Assembly: GCA_037783415.1 (NCBI GenBank)
Contig: JAZGTN010000015.1
Span: forward strand, 6,831,001 to 6,895,000
DNA length: 64,000 bases
Origin: Leptasterias polaris
Taxonomy: Eukaryota > Echinodermata > Asteroidea > Forcipulatida > Asteriidae
Direction of reading: 5' to 3'
The notes beneath the pieces were generated by a model. The model did no database searches and was not told the origin of the DNA. It was given only the letters and a program-made list of their open reading frames with translations. This document shows positions 24,250 through 36,200 of the stretch, one piece after another (positions within the stretch are counted from its first letter, which is position 1; the number at the start of each line of letters is the position of its first letter). The translations under genes were made by a program, and so were the position numbers.

Positions 24250-27200
24250 GTGAGCAAAAACAATCATTGTTACTTTGTAATAGCTGATAAGGATTTCAGA
24301 TTTTCCTCAGAAATTTCAAACCACGAATGGCTTGTTTTAATTTGCAAATGGTATACTATTCCCTATAAAAATTCATTTTATTTTCACATTTAATTGGTAG
24401 GAGTAGAGGTCTGTATCTCTCTACCTCCAAAGTGGTGTATTAAATTAAGGCTTATTTCTCATGGACGAGTTGGGAAGCACTTCAACAAATTTCAGCAAAT
24501 TTCAGCAAAAACTCATTCAATTTCATTAATTTCACGCATTTTCCCCTAATCCTCTCAAACTAAGGTTTTTAGCTATTAATGTATTCAATTTCGTTTTCGT
24601 GCACACATGATTTCGTTTGTTCTTGTTCAGTTTCGTTTCATTCTATTTAATTTATAGACACAGGGGCGGATCCAGGATTTTCCAAACGGGGGGGGGGGGG
24701 GGGGGGGGCGTGAAAAATTACCAAGCAGCAAATGGCGAATGCAATTTGAGGCGCCTACGAGCGCGTAACGCGAAGCCCTAACGGCATGGGCCGGTTCCGG
24801 GGCCCGCTTAAATGCTCCGAAACAGTTAGGATTCTATAGATGCTCTGTGGTGCGATCTCATGCATTATCTGACCACTTTAACAAATTTTGTTTTAGCAAG
24901 ATCATTATTTAAACATTATTTTCGAGTTGGGAGTCAAATCAGCCATCCTGAGTTATAAAATCAAAATGCAGGCTACAATTTAAACACCACGGACTTTGGG
25001 GGAAAATTGCTGCCTTTCGAGTCGCGAGTGTGAATTTTTTAATCACGTATAACTTGCGCGAGAACCATACTAGTCAGGTTCCCTGAACATTTTCACAATG
25101 TTTATACGATCTAATGGGGGACCAGACTGATTTACATAACGCGCTGAGCATAATATCTCTTTGCCCAGACGGGCGTGAGATGCGCACCGCATTACACGCG
25201 CTGAGTAAATCAGTCTGGTCCCCTGGTTAAATTGCCTCTATTTTCAGTGAGTTTTCATTTAATCCCAAACAGTTCTCCCATTGGTTGCTCCATCACTGAG
25301 ACCAGTGGATGTCAACCCATGCTGCCGTTCATGCGAATTACCGTCAATCCCAATGATATGTCAGTTCAACTGGACTCTGGATTGGTTCTCCACAATGGCG
25401 AAAGGACCGGTTGGTATTATTTCATACATAAAACAATCTTACTGAGAGCCACTTTTCAAAAATTAGCTAAACCATCAAAATAGCATTTGAAGAGACCCCA
25501 AAGCACCCATCAACAGGCAGAAAGGCAAAAATAAAGCACGATTTTTCGTTGTTCTTATAAAGTGACCATAATCACAATAATGTTTGAAACTAAAGGATCG
25601 GGGGGGGGGGGGGGGGTGAGTTGTTTTGTTTCTCAAAAAGCTATTAATTGAAGTAGGGTCCTCAAATAACCCTGCTCATCCTTTTATTCCAGTGTGGCAA
25701 CTGCCCGTTTACGGCGAGTGACTGTGACAACCGACAGTGTGTTGCTGTTGATGGTGTCGACCGTGCTGTCAGTGTCATGAACCGCGTATTTCCTGCTCCA
25801 AGTATACAGGTGAGTGGATGGTTTTGGTTTCAAGATAGTCCTTCCTGTGCGCTGCTTCCAACTTGTTAAATTCAATAGAGGGCGCTGTGAAAAGTTTTAC
25901 TAATGAGAAGCATTGCCCGTGTTTGGATATAGGGATTTATAATTAAAAAGGTAATTTTCATTAAAGAGTAAAAATATAAATGTTCACAGATTCATACATA
26001 ACTTACATGGTATAAAGATGGTCATGATGGGAAACTCCCTTTGTAATAATTTTTGCTTTAAATGCTATAGTTTTGAGAAATGAGTAAAACAATTAGTTTT
26101 GATCTCACGAGTCGAAAACTCGATGTTTGAAAACAGTGAAAACACTTAAGGTTTTCCCCCACTTTTTTCTGGTGATTGCAATGACCGATTGAGCTTAAAC
26201 TTTCACAGGTTTATTGTTTCATGTATATGTTGGGATACACAAAGTGAGGATACTTACTGGTCTTTGACATTTACCAAAAGTATAAACTCCCTTTAACGCA
26301 CGAATTAAAAAAGGTTACATATTTGTAAAAAAAAATAAACATACAAAAATATGACGTTGGAAACTTTGATATAAACGCCTTTCTTTTATGGGGTTCGTTC
26401 TGATTGGCTGATCTGACTGACCAATGATCTGATTGGCCAATTAGAAGAATAGCACGTTGATGAATATTGACGACTTTTGTGACCTCTTTCAGCTCTGAAT
26501 ATAGGTCACACCGCGGCCACACCTTCGCTAGATATAAATAACATGATTCTATCAGCAGAGTGAGAACAGTAGAACAAATACATTGGAATTATTTGTGTTA
26601 TGCACTCCTCCTCACATTTTTTCGTGCGCTTAGTCTTTGGAGAGTGTTAAGGGGACAAAGGAAAGTCCTTCCATTGATAGCAATGTAAACATGTATGTGT
26701 ATAGACCATGTGAAGTGTGACATCACATGTTTACAAAAGAGCCACTGAGCCTGGACGTCATGCAGGCACAGTTTGTACGCAGCTCACCAATGGAAGAATA
26801 AAATACATCTTATGTTTTATGGAGGTTGCACTGTCTGATTTTTCTGCAATCTCCGACACAATGCAGTGATTGCGCAATACCGGTACAGCAAGCTATATTA
26901 TAGCCTTGGTGTCAGATTTGTCACTTAAAATCGTAGATTGTCGTGGAAATACATTGTACTTTGATTAGTTTTAATGGCCCGGAATAACTCTTAGTAAAAG
27001 CATTTGTGTTTTCAAAACGATTTGTGTATTATAGGATACTAAAATTGAACTTATTTTGAAAAGTTGTGTTTTTCGACAAGCAAATACTTACACTTTTCAG
27101 ACCAATGGGTTTTGTACACACATACAAAACGCGCAATAAATGATGTCATGGTGACGTCGTTCGATGTTTTAAACCACCAAACACATCTACATCACCAACA

Positions 27201-30200
27201 AGTATGTAATTGAAAAAAGTTTGATGATCGGACGTATACTTTTTGAGATATGACGGTCTAAAAATTGGCTAATTAAATATTCATGTCATTATAACTAAGT
27301 CAATTAATTCATAATTTTCAGATATTTATGTTTTATGCTAAAGCTTTGATATGGTATATAACTTGAACTGATAGTACATTGTTAAGTTTAAGATTATCAC
27401 AAAATCCGTGTACAAAACCTATGGGAAAAGGACGTTAAGAAGAATAATAATAAACTAGTGATCAAGGGTTTCGGTTGGTGGAACAAAAACAATAAAATAT
27501 CATGATTTCATACTGAAAATTACATGTCATATCCAATAGGTTAATTGTAGTCGTATACCCTAAAGGAACTCTTCGTACTTACTGTATGTTTGGACCATAA
27601 GGGAGATATGATTTTTCATTTTTGGAGCTTAATGTGTGAACCGGAAGGAAAGGCCAAAGTGGGGGGGGGTCATGTTTTTAAATAAAATTTGAATTTTGTC
27701 ATCGACATAAGCTACCAGACGGCACCAAACTTTTGAGTTTATGACATGTGGTTCAGAAGATATGATTTTTAAAATGTGAACTTCCTGTTCGAACTGGAAG
27801 GAAAGGTTTAAGTGGGGTCAGGTTTTGAATAAAATGCAACTGTGTCATTAGTTACAAGATGGCACAAGATTATGACCTTATGACAACTCTCTGACATAAT
27901 TTATTATGGTTCAGACGATGTGCATTTTTACGTAATAAACTACCACGCCTACGCTAAACATTTTTTTTAAAACTATACCACACAGACCTTGAAATGAAGT
28001 GTGGTTGGAGAACTCGTTGAATTTACGTGGGGATAAGCCGCTATAAATATCCCCTTAACGCTTTCGTATTTAATTGTCTTCACATTCTCATATCCCCAAA
28101 CGCTTCCGAGGATTCTTCATGAGCAAGAGGGCGCTATACAAGTTCACCATCCTGCCATCCCATCGTTAGATAAACCATGAATGGAAGGTCCAAAGGTCGG
28201 AACGACCACGCGCTTATAGATCAGTGATTGGACTGTGTTTGTGGCTGTGGGCTACAACGGGCTGTGTGTGGGGGGTACCGTATGCTATGTACAGCGTGTT
28301 TTACGTGCGTATACACTCAGGGCGATCGTGCTTGTTTCAAGATACGTTTTTAAATCGGTAATAATAGGCCTATCGTAAAAAAAAAGAAACAAAAACACTC
28401 AAACAACTGCTGCTGGATCTAAGTTAGAGCACATGCTTTCATTAGATGTAGGCCTATTGTTTGTGTATTTGTAGTTCCTGAGATCAAGCGATAACAAACT
28501 TCACGTGTAAAGGCTATGGAGAACTGGTCGGAAAGAGAAACACATCTGGACGAAAACAATAGAGGTTTCGGCTACCAGGCCAGGCCGAAACTTGCCCCTA
28601 AAAAAAAATCTGTACAAAAACAATAGGCGTTTCGGCCACCAGTAAGTGGCTGTGTCAACTCTATATTATAGAAGCAGTGTGCACTGTACATATTGGGCAA
28701 TATACATGTAAAGACAAGACTAGTCTGGTCGGCTCTGTAAAGTTGAGAAATTAAATCGCCTATAAAGGGAATATCCTACATGATGGTAAGACCAATCAAA
28801 AGAAGTAGAAATCTATGGTTATTAACAATCAATATGAAATAAATTGTGTACTTACTACGCTGGGGGTTCTGTGAAAACTGGTAAAACTCAAGGAATAATT
28901 GTTAGACTATGTTTAGGAATAGAGTTGCAGAACAAAAGTGAAGGTCCTTTACCTACTTATAATATAAGAAACAAAGAATAAGTATTGGTGGGAATTAGGT
29001 ATGCATGCGGTTAAAGACCTTGAGTAACCAGTACTGGCTGGCCAGAGAACTTCCCCAGGGTCGTAAATCAAAGAATAGTGGAAAGCTTGTGGGAAAGGCA
29101 GGGATTGAGTCTAAAATATACTGCATGGGTACATAATATGATAAAATCTAGGCGGTCTTAGATAATGGTAAGGGATAAATATTCTCTAAAATAATGAGCA
29201 AACATTAATTGGTATTAACTGAAACAAGCAAAAAACCCCAGAAAATTTGAACTAAAATGCACAATGTCCGCTACAATATCTAATAAGTATTCATAGTGCA
29301 ACCTGAAAGTTTTGTATATTGTAAGTCTCACTCTCAGGATAAAAAGGTCCTGCTTGATCAAGATATCACATGAAAGCTTATAACAATTTCTACCTAATAA
29401 AGTTAGCAATTTAAAATATGTTTCATATTTTTCTTACCGTCAAATCGGCCCAAACACAGGCAATCCATCTAAGGGTGCACGCACACACGCATCAGCGGCT
29501 TTTACCATACCTAGGGTTAGGTTCCGAGACCAGCTTGGGCTCAACCGTCAATTTTGGAGCAGTGTGAGTTTTCCACTGTGCTTCTATGGAACGCCAAAGA
29601 CGCAAATAATCCGACCAACACATCGATCGGACTTTTCCATCGATCGATCGGTCTTTTCCATCGATCGATCGGACTTTCCATCGATCGATCGGACTTTTCC
29701 ATCGATCGACCGGTCTTTTCCATCGATCGATCGATGCTTTCAACCGATCGATCGATGAAAAAAGAGCGGTCGAAAAAGAGCGGTCGAAAAAGAGCGATTT
29801 AAAAAGAGCGATCGGTTGAAAAAGAGCGATAGGTTGAAAGTACCGGTCGATCGGTTGAAAAGAGCGATTGAAAGACCGATGTGCCTACATCGATGCGTAC
29901 ACCTCACACACGGGGTGCGTAGACCTGTGTGTGCGCCTCACGTAGACCTGTGTGTGTGCGGTGGGCTGACAGCATTCCTTTCACTCCCACATAGGACACA
30001 ACTCAACCGATCAGACGTAAGATAAATATTCATGAGGTAAAATATTTTATTCGCCACGTGGATAGGTTGTACAATGTACATGTACACGAGGCAGCATGGG
30101 GTGGGGGGGGGGGGGTCTTCATTGATTCGGTGTGCACCAAGCCTACATGTACTTCACTATAGAAACAGCGAAGTTGACATTGCATTTTCTCCCTCGCTTG

Positions 30201-33200
30201 TCTGTGGACTTGTTGATGTTCAAATTGACCGCAAGCTCAAGGTAGCCTTTCATGATCTACCTGGTACACTCTGGTGTAGCGACCACGAGCTGCCATTTCA
30301 AGAAATATGCGGGTAAAACTGTAGCGAATGCTCGTCTTCGAAGTACATCGGCAAATAAGTGAACCGTATATTTATGCCTTTAAAGGGTCTGTATACGTTT
30401 GATAATGACTCTGAAAATTAATGGCAACAAAAACTTGTAAAAGTAGTGCAATCTCTTACTTCTTTCTTCCAAAACATTTATAGAAGAAAAACAAAGAAAA
30501 CTAGATTTTATCTTTACACAACTGATCTAAAAAGTAGCCATATTTTTCAAATTTTTTAAATTGAAGTGGTTTATAAAGATCTAGTTGCATGTTATAACGT
30601 TGATTGCATGCACTTATTGTGTTTATCACACATTCAAGCATAATTACCAACAAAATTATACATATGGCTTTGTATTCGTACATTTAAAAGGAAATATTTT
30701 GTATTGTTTAAGTGTACATAATAATCACATTGTTTGATTGATGATTACAAGCATTACTTACTCACGACATCTTTTGATTACAACGGATATTAAACAAACA
30801 AACATACGCCTAAACCATTGCGGTTTATACAGATGTTGATTACACCAACTGTCATCACTGCATTAAGAGGTATCGAAATAAATGGAGTCATATAATTTAA
30901 GAAATAATTTAAGAAATAAAAGGAAGTCATAACCGCCATCTTGGTACTGTCTTCGACGAAGCGTCCTTTGTCTTCTCTCTCAATCCCTGCCGGGTCTACT
31001 CTCCGCATGCTTTGGCGTACGCTGTCTCTTCGGACTCGAAGACCCATTGATTCAAGACGCGTTTAAAATGCCGAAGGTCATGTCGGTCTTAAATGGTTCG
31101 TAACTGCAGTTCCAAAACATTGCCGCAAGTTTTGCCTCGAGGATGATTTTGTTTTATCTTTGGCGAACTCGATGGATGGAACCGGCTGAAACCCAATAGC
31201 CGGTTCGTTCTGGAGGCCAGTTGCAAAAATCAAAATATCGGCAATGGCTAGGTCCGTTTCTTCTTTTGAAGATGAAATAAATTGTATACCTTCAAAACTG
31301 TACATCGCTTGAACAATATTTGACCACGTGCCTGTTTCTAGATACATTTTTATTTGGGAGTTCATCCATTAGTTCATTGAACAGACCGACAAAATATATT
31401 ATTATCATTGTCTACTCTTCCCTCTACTAGTTATGTTCGAGATGAATAAAATCATGATGGCATTTTGAAATTTTTGCGATTATTTTGTTATAAAATCAAA
31501 ACTGTAAATCACTCCAACAAAATTTCTCCCCTCTCTATGAGGTTAAAGAGTCTGTATGACTCTGAAAAATAATGGCAATAACAAATTACTTGGTAAGAAG
31601 TGCAGCAGCTTTGAATTGTATAATGCATTTTGAGAATAAACTTAACACTTCGAAGTACTATTTCTACCTCCATGGAAGTACTACGGTTCTGGAAAAATAT
31701 ATCCATTTTAGCCCCCAACATTTGAATCTGAGAAACGTTACGTTCTCCTCAGACTTTGTATTCCTATAGAGAATCCTGCATGGAAATATATTCGCTCCGA
31801 AAATCTGGGAAAAAAAAACACAGTTTAATTGTATATACATTTATATAGGATTAACACAATCAGTAGGCTCCAATTACCAAACGTATACACACCTTTAAAT
31901 GAACTACATGTAATGCTGCCTCGTGTACATGTACATTGTACAACCTATGCACGATGCCACGTGGCGAATAAAATATTTTACCTCATGAATATTTATCTTA
32001 CGTCTGATCGGTTGAGTTGTGTCCTATGTGGGAGTGAAAGGAATGCTGTCAGCCCGCCGCACACACACAGGTCTACGTGAGGCGCACACACAGGTCTACG
32101 CACCCCGTGTGTGAGGTGTACGCATCGATGTAGGCACATCGGTCTTTCAATCGCTCTTTTCAACCGACCGATCGCACTTTTCAACCGATCGGTGTTTTCA
32201 ACCGATCGACCGGTGCTTTCAACCGATCGCTCTTTTTCAACCGATCGCTCTTTTTAAATCGCTCTTTTTCGACCGCTCTTTTTTGACCGCTCTTTTTTCA
32301 TCGATCGATCGGTTGAAAGCACCGATCGATCGGTTGGCAGCATCGATCGATCGATGGAAAAGACCGGTCGATCGATGGAAAGTCCGATCGATCGATGGAA
32401 AGTCCGATCGATCGATGGAAAAGACCGATCGATCGATGGAAAAGTCCGATCGATGTGTTGGTCGGATTATTTGCGTCTTTGGCGTTCCATATGCTTCAAC
32501 ATCAAGCGGGGCTGGAGCCGCAGTCGGAACCTCAGGGTTTGGAAAAAGCTTGAGGTCTGTGGGTCCCGCCCCCACACCCCTATTACTGGATCAATGCGTC
32601 TAACCTCCTTTAGATTTTGGAGGCCCCTCAATAGTGTATGGTCATTATCAATACATATATTTTGGGCTGTCGACTCTCAGTCGATTCCATTTGGGTGTAA
32701 GGGTATGCACAACTTGTTCTATTTGCAAGCATGGGACCCCCTTTCAAAGATGGTTGCTGATTTATGTTTGGAAATAAGCACGCTCCCTTTTAGTAGTATT
32801 TTAATTTGTAACGGGTGTAGTTCTAGGGATCTACAAACAACCCCCGTAAAATTAGGAGTGTCACTGTTTATTTGTGTTTTGTTTCAAAAAGCTGTAAATT
32901 TCCATTGTGAATATTTGTGACATGGTGAGTGTCCTTCTGCCATCCGGCCTGGGCACTGTGTTTTCGGTACGGGGCATCAATTAGATGGACGGAGTCTAAA
33001 AGTCAGAGCCCAAACCAAAGCCGCGGTTCCAAAGGGCATTAAGCTCCGCCACAAGGTTTTATGTTATGAGTTCTTTTTGTGATGCCGTTTCCGTTTCAGC
33101 TGAATTAGTGTAAAATAATCCTGTGAAATCTTAATTTATAGAGCATATAGAATCAGTCCGAGACAACTGTTAGAAATTATTCCTTGGTTCTTGAAGTTTT

Positions 33201-36200
33201 ATACAAAGTTACCAGCCTGATTACTAACAGTTTGTCAGTTCACTTTCCTGCCCATGAGTGACTGATGTCACTATTGATCCCCAGATTTGCAGTGGTGATG
33301 AGGTGATAGTCAACGTTGTGAACAACATGGCTAACAACGAAGGGACATCGATCCACTGGCACGGTATCTTCATGAACGGTAGCCAGTACATGGACGGCCT
33401 GCCGATGGTCACCCAGTGCCCCATCCCATCACCGGGGAAGTTCCAGTACAGGTTTACTCCGTACGAGCCCGGTACGCACTGGTTTCACTCCCACAGTGGC
33501 CTGCAGCGTGGAGACGGCTTGATGGGGTCGTTCATCATCCGTGAGAGCAGTCGAACCGATCCCCACTGGGGCTTGTACGATGAAGACAGGGCAGAGGATG
33601 TGGTCTTCCTCAACGACTGGTACCATGACACGTTGGTTTCGGTCTTTGAGGCGGATACTTGGCGAAAAAACTCTCCTGATGTTAGCACCATCTTGATCAA
33701 TGGTAAAGTTGAATACCGTACCGCAGGGGTATTGGGGGAAGGGGGGGCTGTCCTCCCATGCGGTTTCGAAGTCAAGGGAATTATATTGGCCCCTGCAACA
33801 AAACACCTGGAAACATTATCACCTTTTCCACCATTCTTTGATGATCAAGAGATTCGCATTGTTGTCTCACATACGCTCATCGTTATCATTCGACATAGAC
33901 TAGCGTCCGTGGCCGCCTCGTTCTCAAACGGGGACGCATTCCTGTGGTTGCCGCCTTCTCTTGTCCCCTTTCACTGGTCGCTATTATTCTCAGCTCTGAC
34001 TTGCTCACTTCTGTAGCTATTCCACGTAGGGCGTCGATGGGTGGGGGACGGGGGGGACATGTCCCCCCCACTTTTTAGACTTGGGGGGACAGCATATCAG
34101 ATGTCCCCCCACTTTTTGATTGACTGTTCATTAGAAATATGCAACAAAATATAAAAATACACACTATTTTCTTGATTTAATATTTCATTACAATTTTTGT
34201 TCAAATAAAAGAATAGCGAACAAACGGTGAAATCCCAGGTAGCAAGCCCATATGGGCCCCATATGGGTCCCATATGGGCCAGAATATGGGCCCCATGTGG
34301 GGATAACCCATATGGGCTGTGGATCCTGCACCCGGGATTCATATGGGGCCCATATGGGATGGCCCATAACCCATATGGGTCCCATATGGGGCCCACATGG
34401 GCCAACATATGGGGCCCATATGGGTCCCATATGGGTTGGCCCAGATAACCCGTCTGGGATACATCTGGGGCCCATCTGGGTTATCCCATATGGGCATTAC
34501 CTGGGATTCGTATGGGCATTCTGGGCCAAAATGAGGGTCCCATGTGGGTAGCGTACATATGGGGCCCATGTGGGGCCCATATGGGCCAGCCCAGATAGCC
34601 TTATAATATATTCAAGTAATTATTTAATGTTAATGATAAGTCTAATTATATGAACGATTACATGTATACTAATCTACAATACCACTAAATACAAACTATA
34701 TTACTCATTTATAATATGGTGTATAAGTATATACCTTTACCTACTTGGCATGTATTATATATATAGTCCACAAACTGAAGACCTACAGTCATGGTTAACA
34801 GTTTTTTAATTAAAAATGTCATTATTTGAATTAGCTTGTTTTAAATGAAAGCGTCTAATTGTAAATTTTATGTATGTATTTTTCTTATAGACGAATATCT
34901 TACAAAAAAGTACAAAAACAACTTTACAGAGCTAAATTTCACTAAATTGTTTTTAAAAATTATTAAAAACACACTACTTCAATGCCCTGTCCCATAAATT
35001 TGCATATTGCCAATATGGGTTTGCCCAGGTCTACCCATATCGTACCCATATGGGTCTTTGCATATTCTAACCCCAAAGTTTGCTTAGGTCGTGCTTATAT
35101 AGGATAACCAAATGAACCTTTTCATATCAATGCACACAAGGGATTGCTTAAAGGTAATTCCTATTCTTATGTGGGCCTTTCCATAAATGTTTCATCCAAG
35201 TTTTTTCCGGAGAAAATTACAAAATCTATTGGAAGGGTCATAAACCCTTGGGCTTGCTAAACTAGACAATTATATTCTAAACTATAATATTAACCCCGTA
35301 ATGGCCGAGGTCTTTCTTTGTATTATCTTTGCCCAGGTCTTTTTAATACCACCCATATGAGCCTTCCTGCCCATATGGGATTGTCCATATTTTTCCACTA
35401 TTTGGTCTTTTGAATCTTAGCCCATATGGGAATTAAATGCCCATGTTTTCCCATATGATAACCACACGGGACAATGCATATTTTGCCCATATGGGCTAGC
35501 CCATGTTTTCCCCACACGAAACCCATATGGGCCCCTTCATATTCTGCCCATATGGGATTGTCCATGTTTTCCCCATATGATACCCATATGGGACACTGCA
35601 TATTTTGCCCATATGGGCTAGCCCATGTTTTCCCCATATGATACCCATATGGGCCACATCTTCCCCATATGATACCCATATGGGCCGTTGCATAATCTGC
35701 CCATATGGGCTAGCCCATGTTTTCCCCATATGATACCCATATGGGCCACTTCATATTCTGCCCATATGGGATTGCCCACATTTTCCCCATATGATACCCA
35801 TATGGGCCCTTGCATATTCTTCCCATATGGGCTAGCCCATGTTTTCCCCATATGATACCCATATGGGACAATGCATATTTTGCCCATATGGGCTAGCCCA
35901 CGTTTTCCCCATATGATACCCATATGGGCCACTGCATATTCTGCCCATATGGGATTGCCCATGTTCTCCCCATATGATACCCATATGGGACACTGCATAT
36001 TTTGCCCATATGGGCTAGCCCATGTTTTTCCCATATGGGCCCCATATGGGAATATTCCCCATAACCCACACCCATAAGGGCCCCATATGGGTACCATATG
36101 GGTTGGCCCAGGTCCATATGGCCCAGATATTTCCCATATGGGCCCCATATGGGCTTGCTACCTGGGATGTTTTCTTAATTTTCATTTTTTTTTCCTGATG

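Larger units (their letters stand above)
24106..24609 (+). repeat. Partial array unit 6 (promoter, exon 1, truncated intron)
   Basis: Starts at the position equivalent to about 1678 of unit 1, so it lacks the hAT-like MITE, continues to the equivalent of 2080, then jumps to the equivalent of 2655-2768 and ends. It is the last promoter copy and the closest to the oxidase exons. Confidence 0.9.
29585..32491. mobile_element. Long-TIR DNA element carrying a HECT-domain fragment
   Basis: The left arm (29585-30096, about 512 bases) and right arm (31914-32491, about 578 bases) are inverted copies, starting with TGGAACGCCAAAGACG and flanked by TA on both sides. Within the arms are CATCGATCGATCGG subterminal repeats (29620-29760, 32290-32460) and a shared CACACACGGGGTGCGTAG block. 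The 1.8-kb interior holds a broken HECT E3-ligase fragment on the minus strand. No transposase is visible, so the element is non-autonomous. It lies within intron 3 of the oxidase. Confidence 0.85.
34234..36166. mobile_element. CCCATATGGG palindrome element
   Basis: Terminal repeats CCCAGGTAGCAAGCCC at the left and inverted at the right, with AT on both sides (34232-34233 and 36167-36168) as a likely 2-bp target duplication. Inside, dense CCCATATGGG palindromes occupy 34246-34590 and 35330-36160; the central 0.7 kb is AT-rich with no transposase. In the right arm the unit is about 68-75 bases (GGGCTAGCCCATGTTTTCCCC plus CATATGATACCC). A 2-bp AT duplication would fit the ISL2EU group, but this is uncertain. 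Open frames here are repeat artefacts. Confidence 0.8.

Noticed and set aside
24689..24709. Long G runs (also 25601, 60017, 61978) as G-quadruplex regulators
   Set aside because: They are single homopolymers, length-unstable and sequencing-sensitive, inside transposon or intron sequence.
28540..28640. Possible coding segment around the GTTTCGGC repeats
   Set aside because: Only a short local duplication; no frame or splice signals.
29492..32603. Frames rich in S-I-D-R and D-R-W-K
   Set aside because: They are the translated GATCGATCG repeats of the long inverted arms.
34030..34125. A separate transposon from the G-rich GGACATGTCC pair
   Set aside because: Only short G/C runs; no matching right end that I can define.
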